This document shows positions 20,601-33,193 of a stretch of 64,000 nt of DNA, piece after piece. Numbering within the stretch: position 1 is the stretch's first letter; each line of letters begins with the position of its first letter. The DNA lies in NCBI RefSeq assembly GCF_003086295.3, contig NC_092038.1, forward strand, positions 99,417,837 to 99,481,836, written 5' to 3'. Origin of the DNA: Arachis hypogaea (taxonomy: Eukaryota; Streptophyta; Magnoliopsida; Fabales; Fabaceae). Both the position numbers and the translations under genes were made by a program. The notes under the pieces were generated by a model. The model was not told the DNA's origin. It saw only the letters and a program-made list of their open reading frames with translations, and ran no database searches.

Positions 20601-20899
20601 ACAGATTGAAAAAATAAAAAATTATTTTTGGACACGAGATTTTTTAGAATGCACTTTTATTCCTCCCATCTCTTTTTCTTTCACAAGAACCTCTTAGTGT
20701 TCTACCCCTTTTTTCCTTTAGCCCAATAAAAGATCTTTATAGTTCTTTTGTTGAATGGGCCTGGAACAGATGTTTCAGCTTCTTGTTTCTCTTTATTGTC
20801 TCTTAGGCCTTCTGGAGTTAGTAGTGTATCATAGATATTATCTTTAATTACTACCCAATATATTAAAAAAAAAAACTTTAAATCACTAACCACATAACT

Positions 20900-22190
20900 A
20901 AATCAAAAATTACAATCATTACTCCAGAGTCAAAACAAAACTGACCCTAATTAAACAATCAAACACCATATTCCAAAAAAAATACTAAATAAGCCAATGC
21001 ATCCATAAGTAAATACCATTTTTAATGAATAATGATATATAATTAATAAATTTATTAATTTTTACTAAAATAAAAATATTTTTATATTAAATTTTAAATT
21101 TTAATAATATAAAAATAAAATATTAATTTAAAATATTAATTAATATTAATAAAAAATATTACTCCCCTAACATTTCTCTTTCTTAATTCATGTGAAAATG
21201 CCAAATTCACCGTTATTATGAAATCTATTTATTGACATGTATGTTCAGTAAGCTTAGCTAGTAGGAGATGATGTCTTATCTTTCAGAAGATTTAACATAA
21301 GTTTTGTGAGTTCTATAATTTGAAAATTACTTGAAATTTGGAAGATGAGAATAATAGAATAAAAATTGCAATTTAAAAATAGAGAATTATTAGTGTAATT
21401 CTTTAACACGTGTGTTATACAAATTTTTCTTTAGACTTAATTGTCCCATCATCAATTTACTATGATGTGCAAAAATGAATTACTTATGAATTTTCTGTAA
21501 TTTATAATAAAGAACATTTATTTATTTTAATTTTATATTTATATAGTCAAGCCTTACACTATTGATATTTTATAAAATAATATTTTTTATTCTTTTTTCT
21601 TTCGCACACAAAAAAAATGTTAAGATAGATTATCCAAAAATAATGAAATTAGAGGAATTTATAAGCATACAATATGCAACAACGTCTTTATGCATAAAAA
21701 TATTATTCTTTCAAAAAATATAACTATTCAATGAATTACCACTTTTTAATAAGTTACAAACTTTTGAATAAATCACCCCTATAAAAAAAATATAACTTTT
21801 TAATCATAACTCTTTATCTATTTTAAAAATATATCTCACAAATTTACAATTAATTAGTATAGGACGATATACTTTATTTTGGTTTCCTGAAACTCGCAAA
21901 CTCACTATATGTATCTGACTGCAGCTTCAATTTGATTGATCTCTTTTCTTACTTAGCCGGTATATGTATGTATCACTATTACTATTAGATACCTAATTTA
22001 TCAAAAGTATATAGTAAAACTAATTTTTATACAGAGATACTAAACTATGGACTACATCTAGATCTGTGCTAATAATTATACAAGAAAAAGAACCATATCT
22101 CAGATATGTCAAAAATTGTGTATAGTCATCCCACTCTAAGAAGGAAGGAAAAAAAATAAAACACAAAGAAGGCTATTGCAGTATATTGAG
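20900..22190. other. AT-rich non-coding part of left arm
   Basis: No gene seen. It lies between the LINE remnant and the 3' end of the chimeric ORF and is mirrored closely at about 28740-30000. Confidence 0.6.
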
Positions 22191-22194
22191 CTTG

Positions 22195-22482
22195 CTACAA
22201 GTGCAAATTATTGTTCTTGGGGCAATAAGGGGACACAACGCAAACTCGGTTCGTTGGGATGGACACAAGTTCACGTGCAACATCCTTGAATTCAAGAACT
22301 CCTCCATTATTATTGCATTTTGATAGCAATCGAAACGCTTCTTCCTTTGTCATTTTTACCTTCACTCTTATCCCTTGATTCCCTTCTCCCTTTTCCCTCC
22401 TTCTTTTCGCGCTCCTTTGGATTGAAACAACGAGAAAAAGACAGATAAAGAGCAAGAAAACAAAAGAAAATCCATGAGACAT
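22195..22482 (-). CDS. Chimeric ORF: hydrophobic start plus copied gene end (95 aa)
   Basis: From ATG at 22482 the frame begins MSHGFSFVFLLFICLFLVV, a good membrane anchor or signal-like helix, then SIQRSAKRR. From codon ~29 it is identical to the C-terminal half of the gene at 28293-28721 (GIRVKVKMTKEEAFRLL, GVLEFKDVARELVSIPTNR). The switch coincides exactly with the inner border of the inverted duplication, so the N-terminus comes from unrelated spacer DNA. A TATATATA stretch lies upstream at about 22611-22618. Whether it is transcribed cannot be told; it may be a pseudogene. Confidence 0.5.
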   Translation of the reverse strand: MSHGFSFVFLLFICLFLVVSIQRSAKRRREKGEGNQGIRVKVKMTKEEAFRLLSKCNNNGGVLEFKDVARELVSIPTNRVCVVSPYCPKNNNLHL

Positions 22483-23164
22483 TGAAAGGCACGCAGAAAC
22501 ACCCAAGAATTAGTATGTAACTGTGAAGGCGCACAGTTGAGTTGGGCAAGAACATCGCATTCGAAACCAGAAAAAGGACACTTCATGCGCAGTTCAGAAA
22601 GACAAGGAGTGTATATATAGAAATATTGCCAATCTCCCCTCCTCTCACAAACCCTCTCCTCGCCAGTACAGTGAAAAATCTCAACAACCACACCTAAACA
22701 ATCTTTAACAAGTTTCAAACCCCAAAGTCCACGAAGGGACTCAGCGTCCACGTACGACGAAGAACGAGTCCTCACATCCTTATGTACCCAATGATACGGA
22801 TTTTCCTTTCTTACTTCAACTACTTTTTGTTTTTCCCTCTCTCTCTCTTTCTCCATTCCTCTCACCATTGTAAAAACAGAAAAAGCGAAGAAGAAAACAC
22901 TAACCTTTGAAAGTCATACTGGAATCAACTTTGGAAAGAAATTTGAAAAATCACAGCTTTAATTCCCAAAGACAAAACAACAACAAGGTATTATTACAAG
23001 CCCACTAACTTAGTGGGTAACACAAACAATAATCGTTCGAGCATCAAAAACCCAAACGGTGAAAGTAGGTCGAGAGAAAAGAGAAGGTATTAATTGTAAT
23101 ACGTCTTACAAGGTAAAAATGTTATATAAAACTTTTTGTTTTTTATTTTTCTTTATTTATTTTA
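22483..23164 (-). other. Sequence upstream of the chimeric ORF
   Basis: Not part of the arms. It has a TATA-like stretch near 22611 and a long open frame (22368-22868, minus) with no recognisable domain. Possibly a promoter region or a fragment of another gene. Confidence 0.4.
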
Positions 23165-23757
23165 TTTTTCATTCATTTAAGAAGGACTTTCAGAAAATCC
23201 AAGCTTGATAAGCCTCGGTGCATCATTAAACTTGGAGATACAAAGGGTCATGCATTAGCCGAGGTATAACATACAAAAGCTCAACTTTCACCTCAACTTG
23301 GCAAGTCAAGTTTGGGGGCTGTGTATCGTACCCTAATATCTCGGACAAGCAGTTTATAACTCGGCAACATAAACTCAAAGTTCATAACCATCCACTTTCC
23401 CCGGGATTCTCGGCATGCATCACTCGCCCACAATTGAGTAAACACCGTTCTCATCCCAAGAATCCCGGACCTAGCCACCAGCGGCTCGACGAATAATCCA
23501 AAGGAAAAAGAGCCTATAAATCAATCAAACAGGAACGACGGTAAAGGGAACAATCATACAGCCTACCTCATCTGCATAAACAATTACTCCCTTTATTGAT
23601 AAAATACTCATACTAACTTGAGTATCGGAGTCCCTTTTACAGGTACCACGTTCGAGTTGGAACCCGCAAGAACGTCCTCTTCCCTCGTTCCAGAACGACG
23701 AAGTTTCCAGGAGCTTGGCCGACCCCAACACTGGAGAAGAGCATCCTTGCATGAACA
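23165..23757 (+). mobile_element. E6: 3' end and LTR of Tat/Ogre-like element
   Basis: The LTR 23320-23757 starts TGTGTATCGTACCC and ends CCTTGCATGAACA. It matches the E5 LTR (34725-35158) in opposite orientation. The preceding CAAGTTTGGGGGC is a plausible polypurine tract, so this is a 3' LTR with a short internal stub, not a solo LTR. The left limit is uncertain. No matching target duplication is visible. Confidence 0.7.
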
Positions 23758-24796
23758 GTACGTTATACAAAGTTAAAAATTTAAAATTTTAAATTCTCTA
23801 AATAGAAATGAAAACATGATAGATCAGGTCAGATTTTATCGTTAAAAAGTCAAATATGTATTATAACTATATATTCAGCTTTATTCTGACCTGTGATCTG
23901 TTAAAGACTTTTTAAATACTTAAATTTAGTCCATTTCAAAACCTGACCTAAAATTTGTTAATGAACATGTTAAGAAAATAAAAAATATGCTAAAATTTTG
24001 AATTCCCTAATATCTAATAAAAAACAAACACAATTTTTCATATATTTATTAAAATAATTTGATAGATAAGTAGTAAATAATAAGGTCTTTAATTTAAAGA
24101 TTTAGAATTTAAACTTCACTTGTAACATAATTGACCTTACAAGCTTTTTAATGATCTCGAGTTTGGCATCTTAAAATAAACAGACTTTATCATGAGTTTA
24201 GACCTAAATTTCTTTTTTATTGGCCACGTCAGATCCAAATCCCCTAACAGATCATTTGGCCTTATTTTACTCTAATTTTAAATTTTAAATTTTAAATTTT
24301 AAATTCTATACTCTGAATTAGTTTTATTTTATTTAACTTTAAATATTCTGTTTATTTGAGTTTTGAGTATTTTTGTTGTTTTTAGTTTTAGATTTTTTTT
24401 AATATGTTGATTTCTTTTTGCTTGTTGGTTAATTTTTAAATTAGTTGGCTATTGGCCCTCTGGACTTGTATTACTTGTTCTACCCTAATTGACCTGGTCT
24501 CCTAAATACACTAGTTTATAATCAAACCACGTTAATTAACATAATTTCTATACGACCCATTCCTCGCATCACTTTCAATGGTTCCGTAATTTAATCTTCA
24601 TCAACCTAAAGCGACGAAAAAATGAAAAGTAGTAAATTCTTTTTAGTAAAATACACAAGTTAACTCACGCTAGTAATATTGATATTGCGTTTTAATTTCC
24701 AAGTTTCAACACACGCATTGATTCATTTGACTAACACACTACCGTACAAACCACATACATATCCCTCTCTAGAACCTATAAGGTTCCACTTTTGTA
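23758..24796. other. AT-rich intergenic sequence
   Basis: No gene recognised. Short AAATTTT tandem runs near 24280-24306. Confidence 0.5.
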
Positions 24797-25377
24797 AATA
24801 TATATAGGGATGGCAACGAAGTCGAACACAAGTGAGGGATGTCTAGCTCTTTGCTTTCCGTCTCCATTTTTAGATTTATTCTTTGTCTCTGTCTCTATTT
24901 TTTGTCCTGAGAAAATATTGCTCTCTATTTTTATTTTTTATAGCAGTTCATTTTTTGTGGGATCTCATTTTTTATCTCTTTAATAGTTCTGACTAATAAT
25001 TATTTTTTGTAAGACTTTATACAAAAAGTCTAAATGACAAGATGGTAACTTTTTTCGAAATGATATATTAGAGGAATGCCACAGCGAGACAGAATACAGA
25101 GCAGTGGACGAGGTGGAAGACGTGACAGTAGAGAGGAGAATGGACACGACGGCAGAATTATGGAAAAGAGAACGAACCCCACCCTTGAAGAGGAGAAAGA
25201 ACGGTGCGAATAAAGAGAACGACGTAGTGAGGGTGATGGCATGGTGAGAGGTGACGATGCGGTTAGAAGGGAGAGTGGCGAGGGAGTGACTGCAAAGAGG
25301 TTGGATAGAGTATGGACGACGTTAGGGATCTCTGAATTGAAGAAGAGTTATGAAAATGAGAATTAGGAATTTTGGGG

Positions 25378-25380
<3 letters not shown>

Positions 25381-25457
<77 letters not shown>
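25381..25457. repeat. (TA)n microsatellite, 77 bp
   Basis: Uninterrupted TA dinucleotides inside the hAT-like element. Confidence 0.98.
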
Positions 25458-25463
<6 letters not shown>

Positions 25464-26039
25464 TGAAATGACTAAAAAACATATATGAGAAATAAATTAT
25501 TAAAGACAACAAATATTCTCCACATACAAGTCATTTTCTGATACAAGTCCATACAAGTCTCTTTAACCTAATTCACCTAACGTGCTACTATCTAACCAAC
25601 TTTTCAATCAGCACGCGAATATATAACTATCTAGCTTTTTTGAAAGGATTTCATTTTCATTTTCGAATTTTCTCAGCATTTTTAATCTATGTTCTCTTCC
25701 ATCTCTACGTTCTCTGTGTTTCTCTTCATTTGTTCTCTGCATTCTCTTTCTTCATTTTTTGCGATTTTCTTCGTTCTCTATGTTTTTTAAATCAATCTCT
25801 GAAATCAGTTTTGAACAGTTACCTCATTGTTAAAGATGATAAATGATTCAAGTTCAGATTATCAATTGAATCAGAGTGAAGTGGATTATTATTTTGAATC
25901 CAATTAAGTGACTGAGGTGTAGTTTGATTCTAATTAATGTTTTCGTTAGTAGTTTTGGATTATGTAAGTAAATAATATCGTTTTTGTTTGTGAAAATTGC
26001 TGTTCATCATTGATGGTTTGAATTGAATGTACTGTAGGA

Positions 26040-27015
26040 GTTCTACATTAAAGAAAATATTTTTGTGTATTTGTAGCAAATTTTGGTGTAAAACTAAGAT
26101 ATTTATGTATATTGTTAAGAATTTTTGGTGTATGTGTACTAATAAGTTCTGCATAATTCAAAACTATTCTTCTCCCTCCTCCTCATCTACTGCTGCTTCT
26201 TTTTTTCATCATTATCACTATCTTCTTCTTCTTCTTCTTTTTCTTATTCATCTTTTCCTTCTTGTTTTAGCTTCTCAAGTTTCTTCTTATTTTACTCTCT
26301 TAACAAAAATAAAAACAAAAAAGATCAAATAAAGAAGAAGAAGAAACACACCATGCTACAAAATTACTTGGAAGAGTATGAACCTATATTAATTCAACTA
26401 AAAGAAAGAAAGAAATAAAAAAAAGACAGCATTAAAGTAAATATTTTTGTGTATTTGCTGCAAATTTTGGTGTAAAACTAACATATTTATGTGTATTGTT
26501 TAAGAATTTTTAGTGTTTTTGTACTGATAATAAGGTTTACATAATTCAAAATTCTTCCTCTTCTTCCTCCTTATCTTCTACTGTTTCTTATTCTTTTTTT
26601 TTTCATCATCATCATCATCACCATCTTCTTCTTTTTTTTTTCTTATTCATTCTTTTCTTCTTGTTTTACCTTCTCAAGTTTCTTCTTACTTTACTCTCTT
26701 AATAAAAATAAAAACAAAAAAAATCAAATAAAGAAGAAGAAGAAACACATAATACTACAAAATTACTTGGAAGAGAATGAACTTACATTCATTCAACTAA
26801 AAGAAAGAAAGAAATAAGAAAAAAAAAGAAAAAAAATGCAGCATTGAAGAAAATATTTTTGTGTATTTGCAATAAATTTTGGTATAAAACTAAGATATTG
26901 ATGTGTATTGTTTAAGAATTTTCAGTGTTTTTGTATTGATAAGTTTCGCATAATTTAAAAGTCATCCTCTTCCTCCTCCTCGTCTTTTTCTGCTTCTTTT
27001 TCTTGATCATCTTCT
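26040..27015 (+). repeat. Three imperfect tandem copies of a ~400-bp unit
   Basis: Each unit starts CATTRAAGWAAATATTTTTG (about 26047, 26430, 26844), continues through GGTGTAAAACTAA and ends in pyrimidine-rich TTCTTC tracts. Non-coding. Confidence 0.8.
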
Positions 27016-27506
27016 TATTTCATTTTCTCATAATTCTTTTCGAATTCAGTTTCAAAACTTCCTTCACTTTTTGCGACAATTCTAAGAGATTTTTGAGAGA
27101 TTTTGATTCTTATTTGAATTTTGTATGTTGCGGTTTTGATTGAAGGAGAAGAACTATTTGTCATAATAATTTTTGCACATTCAAGAACTGGGAAAGCGCG
27201 TATTTACACGTAATTTAAACTAAGAGTTGTTTTTGTGAAGTTTGAACCAACTTGCATTGTATGAATTTTATATGTAAAAAGACTTGTATACGTAGCAAGT
27301 CTGTAAAAATAATTAAGTAAATTTATAAATTTCGAAAATTAACGAGATAAGGTGGAGATCCTCGGTCGAATCCCTACGCCTATCTTAAGAGAATTTTTCC
27401 CGTCCATATCTTCGTAAAAAAAAATTTTTTACAGTCAAATCTTCATTCGAGACGATTCTGCATAAATTCCCATGTCTCGAAAAATTTTGCCATCCCTAAA
27501 TGTATA

Positions 27507-28153
27507 CAAGATGGTGCAAATTCTTGCTTCTTTCTTCCGAAGCACTTGCAAATTTAAATAATATTACGTTCAAATAAACTGAAGTTGCATGTGGGCATTA
27601 TGTTTATTTATATTAATTAACATTGGCCCAAGCAGGGAATTCAACATATTTTTCAAGAGTAGTTAGTTAATTAGTTCAATAGCTAGGTTGCGCATGACGC
27701 CATCCCACTATATACTTACAAATTAATAAGTTGAACGGGTCTTTCACGTTGCAAGTTTAGCAATTAATTGTGAAATAAATCCACTAAGGCAGGGATGTTT
27801 ATTTTGTCTCTAATGGAGAAATTTCAATTCTTGAACTGGCCAACTTCAAGTGACCAGTAAAACCCTCGTACTCGGAAAGTGTATTGACCCTTTCAACGAG
27901 GATCATAGAGTCTTCTTGGAAAAAAGAGGAGAAAACATTTCCAGTTTCTAATATAAAAGGACAAATGTAAATTAACATCCAATCACTTGAAAGATTACTA
28001 CTGACTAATAGATTCGTAGATACGACTTTCTTTTGTCTTCAGTTGAAACCCTGGTCTCCCATTGGCTAACATAAATTTACACGTAAATTAACTGTTTCAT
28101 TTTTTATTGTTATATTTGAAGTGCCCCAATGTACACTTCACGCTTCTGCTCAC
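27507..28153 (+). other. Upstream region of the intact host gene
   Basis: AT-rich, lacks another gene, and presumably contains the promoter of 28293-28721. Confidence 0.4.
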
Positions 28154-28160
28154 TATAAAT
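28154..28160 (+). promoter_or_regulatory. TATA box of host gene
   Basis: CACTATAAATTCCC, about 133 bp before the chosen ATG. It argues for translation starting at 28293 and not further upstream in the same open frame. Confidence 0.6.
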
Positions 28161-28292
28161 TCCCTCTTCCACTTTTTGGTTTCCCATTATCTCATCGACC
28201 TTGCACCACTGAGCACTACTCCTTTATTAATTCAAGGTTTCCAGTTCGACCTTCCTGATTCCTTGTTGAAACTGATCACTAGTAATAAAAAG

Positions 28293-28721
28293 ATGATGAG
28301 GAAGGTGTTTGGTTATCTTAAAAGGAGAATATCACCTAAGAAATTTGCAAAAGTAGAGCCACTGAAAGTGACAGAAGCTGTGTACAGAGATGAGTTAACG
28401 AATAAGAAGCAGCAACCGCCAAAGAAGACAATGGTAAAGAAAACTGTGCGGTTTGCGGATGCAGAACCTACCATTTTGGGAGAAGAAAAGTGCATTAGTG
28501 AAGATAATGAATGGAGGAGGGAAAAGGGAGAAGGGAATCAAGGGATAAGAGTGAAGGTAAAAATGACAAAGGAAGAAGCGTTTCGATTGCTATCAAAATG
28601 CAATAATAATGGAGGAGTTCTTGAATTCAAGGATGTTGCACGTGAACTTGTGTCCATCCCAACGAACCGAGTTTGCGTTGTGTCCCCTTATTGCCCCAAG
28701 AACAATAATTTGCACTTGTAG
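28293..28721 (+). CDS. Small basic plant protein, uncharacterised (142 aa)
   Basis: Single-exon frame from the first ATG after the TATA box. The N-terminus is basic (MMRKVFGYLKRRISPKKFAK), followed by a Lys-rich middle with KKTVRFADAEP. A conserved-looking C-terminal module follows (GIRVKVKMTKEEAFRLLSKC, GVLEFKDVARELVSIPTNR). I recall plant-specific small proteins with this KxxMTKxEAxxLL...VLEFKDVARELV pattern (DUF7890-like), but function is unknown and the assignment is from memory. No signal peptide or membrane helix. The last 68 codons are also in the left arm, fused to a different N-terminus (22195-22482). This copy has the native-looking N-terminus, so it is probably the source gene. Confidence 0.75.
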   Translation: MMRKVFGYLKRRISPKKFAKVEPLKVTEAVYRDELTNKKQQPPKKTMVKKTVRFADAEPTILGEEKCISEDNEWRREKGEGNQGIRVKVKMTKEEAFRLLSKCNNNGGVLEFKDVARELVSIPTNRVCVVSPYCPKNNNLHL

Positions 28722-28759
28722 CAAGCTCAATATACTGCAATAGCCTTCTTTGTGTTTTA

Positions 28760-30300
28760 TTTTTTTTCCTTCCTTCTTAGAGTGGGATGACTATACACAA
28801 TTTTTGACATATCTGAGATATGGTTCTTTTTCTTGTATAATTATTAGCACAGATCTAGATGTAGTCCATAGTTTAGTATCTCTGTATAAAAATTAGTTTT
28901 ACTATATACTTTTGATAAATTAGGTATCTAATAGTAATAGTGATACATACATATACCGGCTAAGTAAGAAAAGAGATCAATCAAATTGAAGCTGCAGTCA
29001 GATACATATAGTGAGTTTGCGAGTTTCAGGAAACCAAAATAAAGTATATCGTCCTATACTAATTAATTGTAAATTTGTGAGATATATTTTTAAAATAGAT
29101 AAAGAGTTATGATTAAAAAGTTATATTTTTTTTATAGGGGTGATTTATTCAAAAGTTTGTAACTTATTAAAAAGTGGTAATTCATTGAATAGTTATATTT
29201 TTTGAAAGAATAATATTTTTATGCATAAAGACGTTGTTGCATATTGTATGCTTATAAATTCCTCTAATTTCATTATTTTTGGATAATCTATCTTAACATT
29301 TTTTTTGTGTGCGAAAGAAAAAAGAATAAAAAATATTATTTTATAAAATATCAATAGTGTAAGGCTTGACTATATAAATATAAAATTAAAATAAATAAAT
29401 GTTCTTTATTATAAATTACAGAAAATTCATAAGTAATTCATTTTTGCACATCATAGTAAATTGATGATGGGACAATTAAGTCTAAAGAAAAATTTGTATA
29501 ACACACGTGTTAAAGAATTACACTAATAATTCTCTATTTTTAAATTGCAATTTTTATTCTATTATTCTCATCTTCCAAATTTCAAGTAATTTTCAAATTA
29601 TAGAACTCACAAAACTTATGTTAAATCTTCTGAAAGATAAGACATCATCTCCTACTAGCTAAGCTTACTGAACATACATGTCAATAAATAGATTTCATAA
29701 TAACGGTGAATTTGGCATTTTCACATGAATTAAGAAAGAGAAATGTTAGGGGAGTAATATTTTTTATTAATATTAATTAATATTTTAAATTAATATTTTA
29801 TTTTTATATTATTAAAATTTAAAATTTAATATAAAAATATTTTTATTTTAGTAAAAATTAATAAATTTATTAATTATATATCATTATTCATTAAAAAATG
29901 GTATTTACTTATGGATGCATTGGCTTATTTAGTATTTTTTTTTTGGAATATGGTGTTTGATTGTTTAATTAGGGTCAGTTTTGTTTTGACTCTGGAGTAA
30001 TGATTGTAATTTTCGATTTAGTTATGTGGTTAGTGATTTAAAGTTTTTTTTTTAATATATTGGTTAGTAATTAAAGATAATATCTATGATACACTACTAA
30101 CTCCAGAAGGCCTAAGAGACAATAAAGAGAAACAAGAAGCTGAAACATCTGTTCCAGACCCATTCAACAAAAGAACTATAAAGATCTTTTATTGGGCTAA
30201 AAGAAAAAAGGGGTAGAACACTAAGAGGTTCTTGTGAAAGAAAAAGAGATGGGAGGAATAAAAGTGCATTCTAAAAAATCTCGTGTCCAAAAATAATTTT
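28760..30300. other. AT-rich non-coding part of right arm
   Basis: Downstream of the host gene. No further gene seen; mirrored in the left arm. Confidence 0.6.
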
Positions 30301-30309
30301 TTATTTTTT

Positions 30310-32290
30310 CAATCTGTGCTTGAAGCTACCACTATGTGTGATAAATATGTTTGGGGTGGAAATTCACGTTCCCATAAACCCATAGACCCCCATAGTAGAG
30401 ACTGAGAGGTAGAGGCTCGAAAAGGAAAGAAATTTAGGATGAAAGGCGATGGAAGCAGTTTCACTGGAGATACGTTTATGGTTCTGTCACAGAAAGATTG
30501 GATGCTAGGTGATGAAGAGGAAGGCAATGGTGAAGAAGGTAGGCAAATCAAGTCTTTTAGAGATGCAATTAAGGGAAGGCGAAACCCAGTAGTAGAGGTT
30601 GAAGAGGAGAAATGTGTTACGCATTCTATAGAAAAGAAAAAGGAATCTACAAGAGAATGTAAGACTGCGAACATAAACTCAAATTAGTATAATGATAGAG
30701 AGAAGTTGAACTAGGAGATCAGGGTAGAGAAGATTAATGGTATTTACAAGTTTGTTATAAACGACACTGCTTTGAAGAGTTTGAGACACCATTTGGTGGA
30801 AAACCCTCGTTGTGAAGCTTTTGGGTAAGCGTATATCACTAGAAGTCTTTAGTAGGAGGTTGGAGGCCATTTGGGGCAAACAAGGAAGTATTGGGGTGAT
30901 TGATATAAGGAATGGCTTTTCATTGTGAAGTTTTATTCACAAGAAGATCTTGATTTCGCTCTAACTGGGTGGCCTTGAAAATTTTTTTATTACTATCTTG
31001 CTATAAAGTTCTGAAAATCTAACTTTAATCCAGTTGAAGCTACCATTGAAACCATAACTGCTTGGGTACACCACCCTGGATTGGCTATTGAATATGAAGA
31101 AAATATTTTCCATAGAATAGGTAATCTAGTGGGTAGGACCTTGAGACACCAATACTGTCGATAAAAGCAGGGATAAATTTGCTAGATTGTGTGTGGAGTT
31201 AGATCTCAATGAGCCATTGGTATTTTAATATTCCATCAATGGTGTCAAATATACGGTGGAGTATAAAAGATTGCACAACATATGCTTTTCATGCGGTATG
31301 GTGGGACATGAAAATTTTTAACGTCTTAAGAATAGAAAAGCAGTGACGAACCAAGCCGCTGGTAAAGAAGGAGAAAGTTATAATGGAGGAGGTGGGGGAA
31401 GTCCAGAAGCCAGAAGCAATAGAGAAGATGGGAGCAGAAATGGTAATAATAATAAAGTTCTAAAAACCTAACTTTAATCCAATTGAGGCTACTATTGAAA
31501 TCATTACTACGCGACTTGGATACACCATCTTGGGTTGGCTATCGAATATTATGAAGAAAATATGCTCCATAGAATAGATAATCTAGTGGGTAAGACCTTG
31601 AGACACCAATATTGTCGATAAAATCAAGGATAAATTTACTAGATTGTGTGTGGAGTTAGATCCCAATAAGCCATTGGTATCTCAATATTCCATCAATAAT
31701 GTCAAATATATGGTGGAGTATAAAAGATTAGACAACATATACTTTTTATGCGGTATGGTGGGATATGAGAATTCTCAATGTCTTAAGAATAGAAAAGCAA
31801 TGACGAACCAAGCCACTGGTAAAGAAGGAGAAATTTATAATAGAGGAGGTGAGGGAAGTCCAGAAGCCAGAAGCAATGGAGAAGATGGGGGCAGAAATGG
31901 TAATAACAATAAAGATAAGGGTAAAAATATCTTAGAGGATAAAGAGAAGGCCTATGGATCTTAGATGGTAGTGCGAAAAGCACCACGTGAAAGGAAAGCA
32001 AGAAAAGCAATGCAGTAGTAGATAATGAGAATGTGAGAGGTGAAAGCCATAAAGGCATACAAATTAGGAAAGGTACAAGGTTTCAGGCACTTCACAATTT
32101 GGAACAATCGAATCTTAATGGGGATAATAGGTCAAATCACAATTATTTGAATAAGAACAATATCATTTTGCATAAGAAGCCACATACAGCCCAAAATCAT
32201 ATGCTCAATGGAGCCACTCAGAGGATTAAGTTGTCAAATTTAATTTACTTTTATTCTATTCAATACTTTGATATGTTTGTTTGAGTGATT
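30310..32290 (+). pseudogene. LINE ORF1-like remnant, right arm
   Basis: Inverted copy of the left-arm remnant. The acidic N-terminal part is at 30439-30687, the duplicated zinc-knuckle parts near 31190-31400 and 31644-31964, and the C-terminal part at 32033-32284. The 106-codon segment with YFLCGMVGYENSQCLKN is identical to the left copy; the last segment differs by one residue (NYLN here, NHLN on the left). Not functional for the same reasons as the left copy. Confidence 0.7.
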
Positions 32291-32309
32291 TAAGGTTTAG
32301 GAGGCAGAA

Positions 32310-33165
32310 TGGCTTGGAAAGATGGAGGAAAAGGATGCAAAATGGTAGAGAATTTATGAAGAAAATGAGTTTCGGAAATTTGCTAAGTCGTGCTTACGCA
32401 TAGGTTGTCTGTACGCATCACCATTAATTCGTGCGTACGCACCATGCGTGCGTACGGATCAATCACAGCTAGTGACTCATTTAAAATAGCACGTGACTCG
32501 TGATTTCAAGCTCAATTTTGGCCCAGTCCAACTCATTTCTGAAGTATATGGAGGCAAGACTCAAGGGGAATCAACCAAGTAGTGTAGAAGTAGTATAGTA
32601 GTAGTGTAGTACTATGGTTTAGGTGATTCTAGAGAGAGAAGCTCCAACTTCTCTCCAGAATTTTAGGGTTTTTAGGGTTTCTTAGTTTAATTTCTCTTTA
32701 GTTTTAGGTTTTGATCTTGTTTTAGTTTAGTTTTCTTTATATTTTCTCGTTCTACCATCTTAGTTTACTTAGTTTTATTGTTAGTTATCTTTGCTAATTT
32801 TAGTTTATGAACAATTATTGAATTCTCATTTTTATTTAATGCAATTTGTTATTTCTATGTTTAATTGATGCTTATTTGAGCTGTTATTATTGTTTTCTTG
32901 TATTTGGTAGTTATAGATTTTGTTATTCTTACAATTTATGATATTTATATTTATACCTTCTAAGTATTAGATAAAATGTCTTCCTTAGTTGTAGAGTAGA
33001 ATTTTGTATTCTTGGCTTGGGATTGAGGACTTAGGTGACCTTAAGTCATTGATGTCCAATATTGATTGGTGATTTAAGGTTGTTAGTTGATTTTGTTTCC
33101 ACTAACGCTATCCTTTCACTAAGCCTAATAGTGAATTGGTTAGAATATGTGGATTAAATCAATTA
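32310..33165 (+). repeat. LTR-like fragment at outer end of right arm
   Basis: Mirror of 17744-18600. Includes the GTGCGTACGCAC palindrome near 32430 and the AGGGTTTTTAGGGTTTC stretch near 32660. Confidence 0.45.
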
Positions 33166-33193
33166 TGCCTTTTTTATGATGTTTAGGAGTTGA

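Larger units (their letters stand above)
17744..22401. repeat. Left arm of a 4.65-kb inverted duplication
   Basis: Reverse complement of 28515-33165. Several encoded stretches of 82-106 codons are identical in both arms. Visible differences are single bases and a G-run that is longer on the left (20521-20530). The outer border falls in TAATTGAT, the inner border in CTTTTCCCTCCT. Confidence 0.9.
24805..27498. mobile_element. Non-autonomous hAT-like element
   Basis: Perfect 12-bp terminal inverted repeats (TAGGGATGGCAA...TTGCCATCCCTA) are flanked by the 8-bp near-duplication AATATATA / AATGTATA. Eight-base target duplications and this type of tip fit the hAT superfamily. No transposase is inside. 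The interior holds a TA microsatellite and three tandem copies of a ~400-bp unit. Confidence 0.75.
28515..33165. repeat. Right arm of the inverted duplication
   Basis: Reverse complement of 17744-22401. The inner border lies inside the host gene coding sequence; the outer border is at ATCAATTATGCC next to the E5 gag. Confidence 0.9.

Noticed and set aside
22368..22868. 166-codon minus frame upstream of the chimeric ORF
   Set aside because: No recognisable domain, and it overlaps the chimeric ORF in another frame; cannot be supported as a gene.
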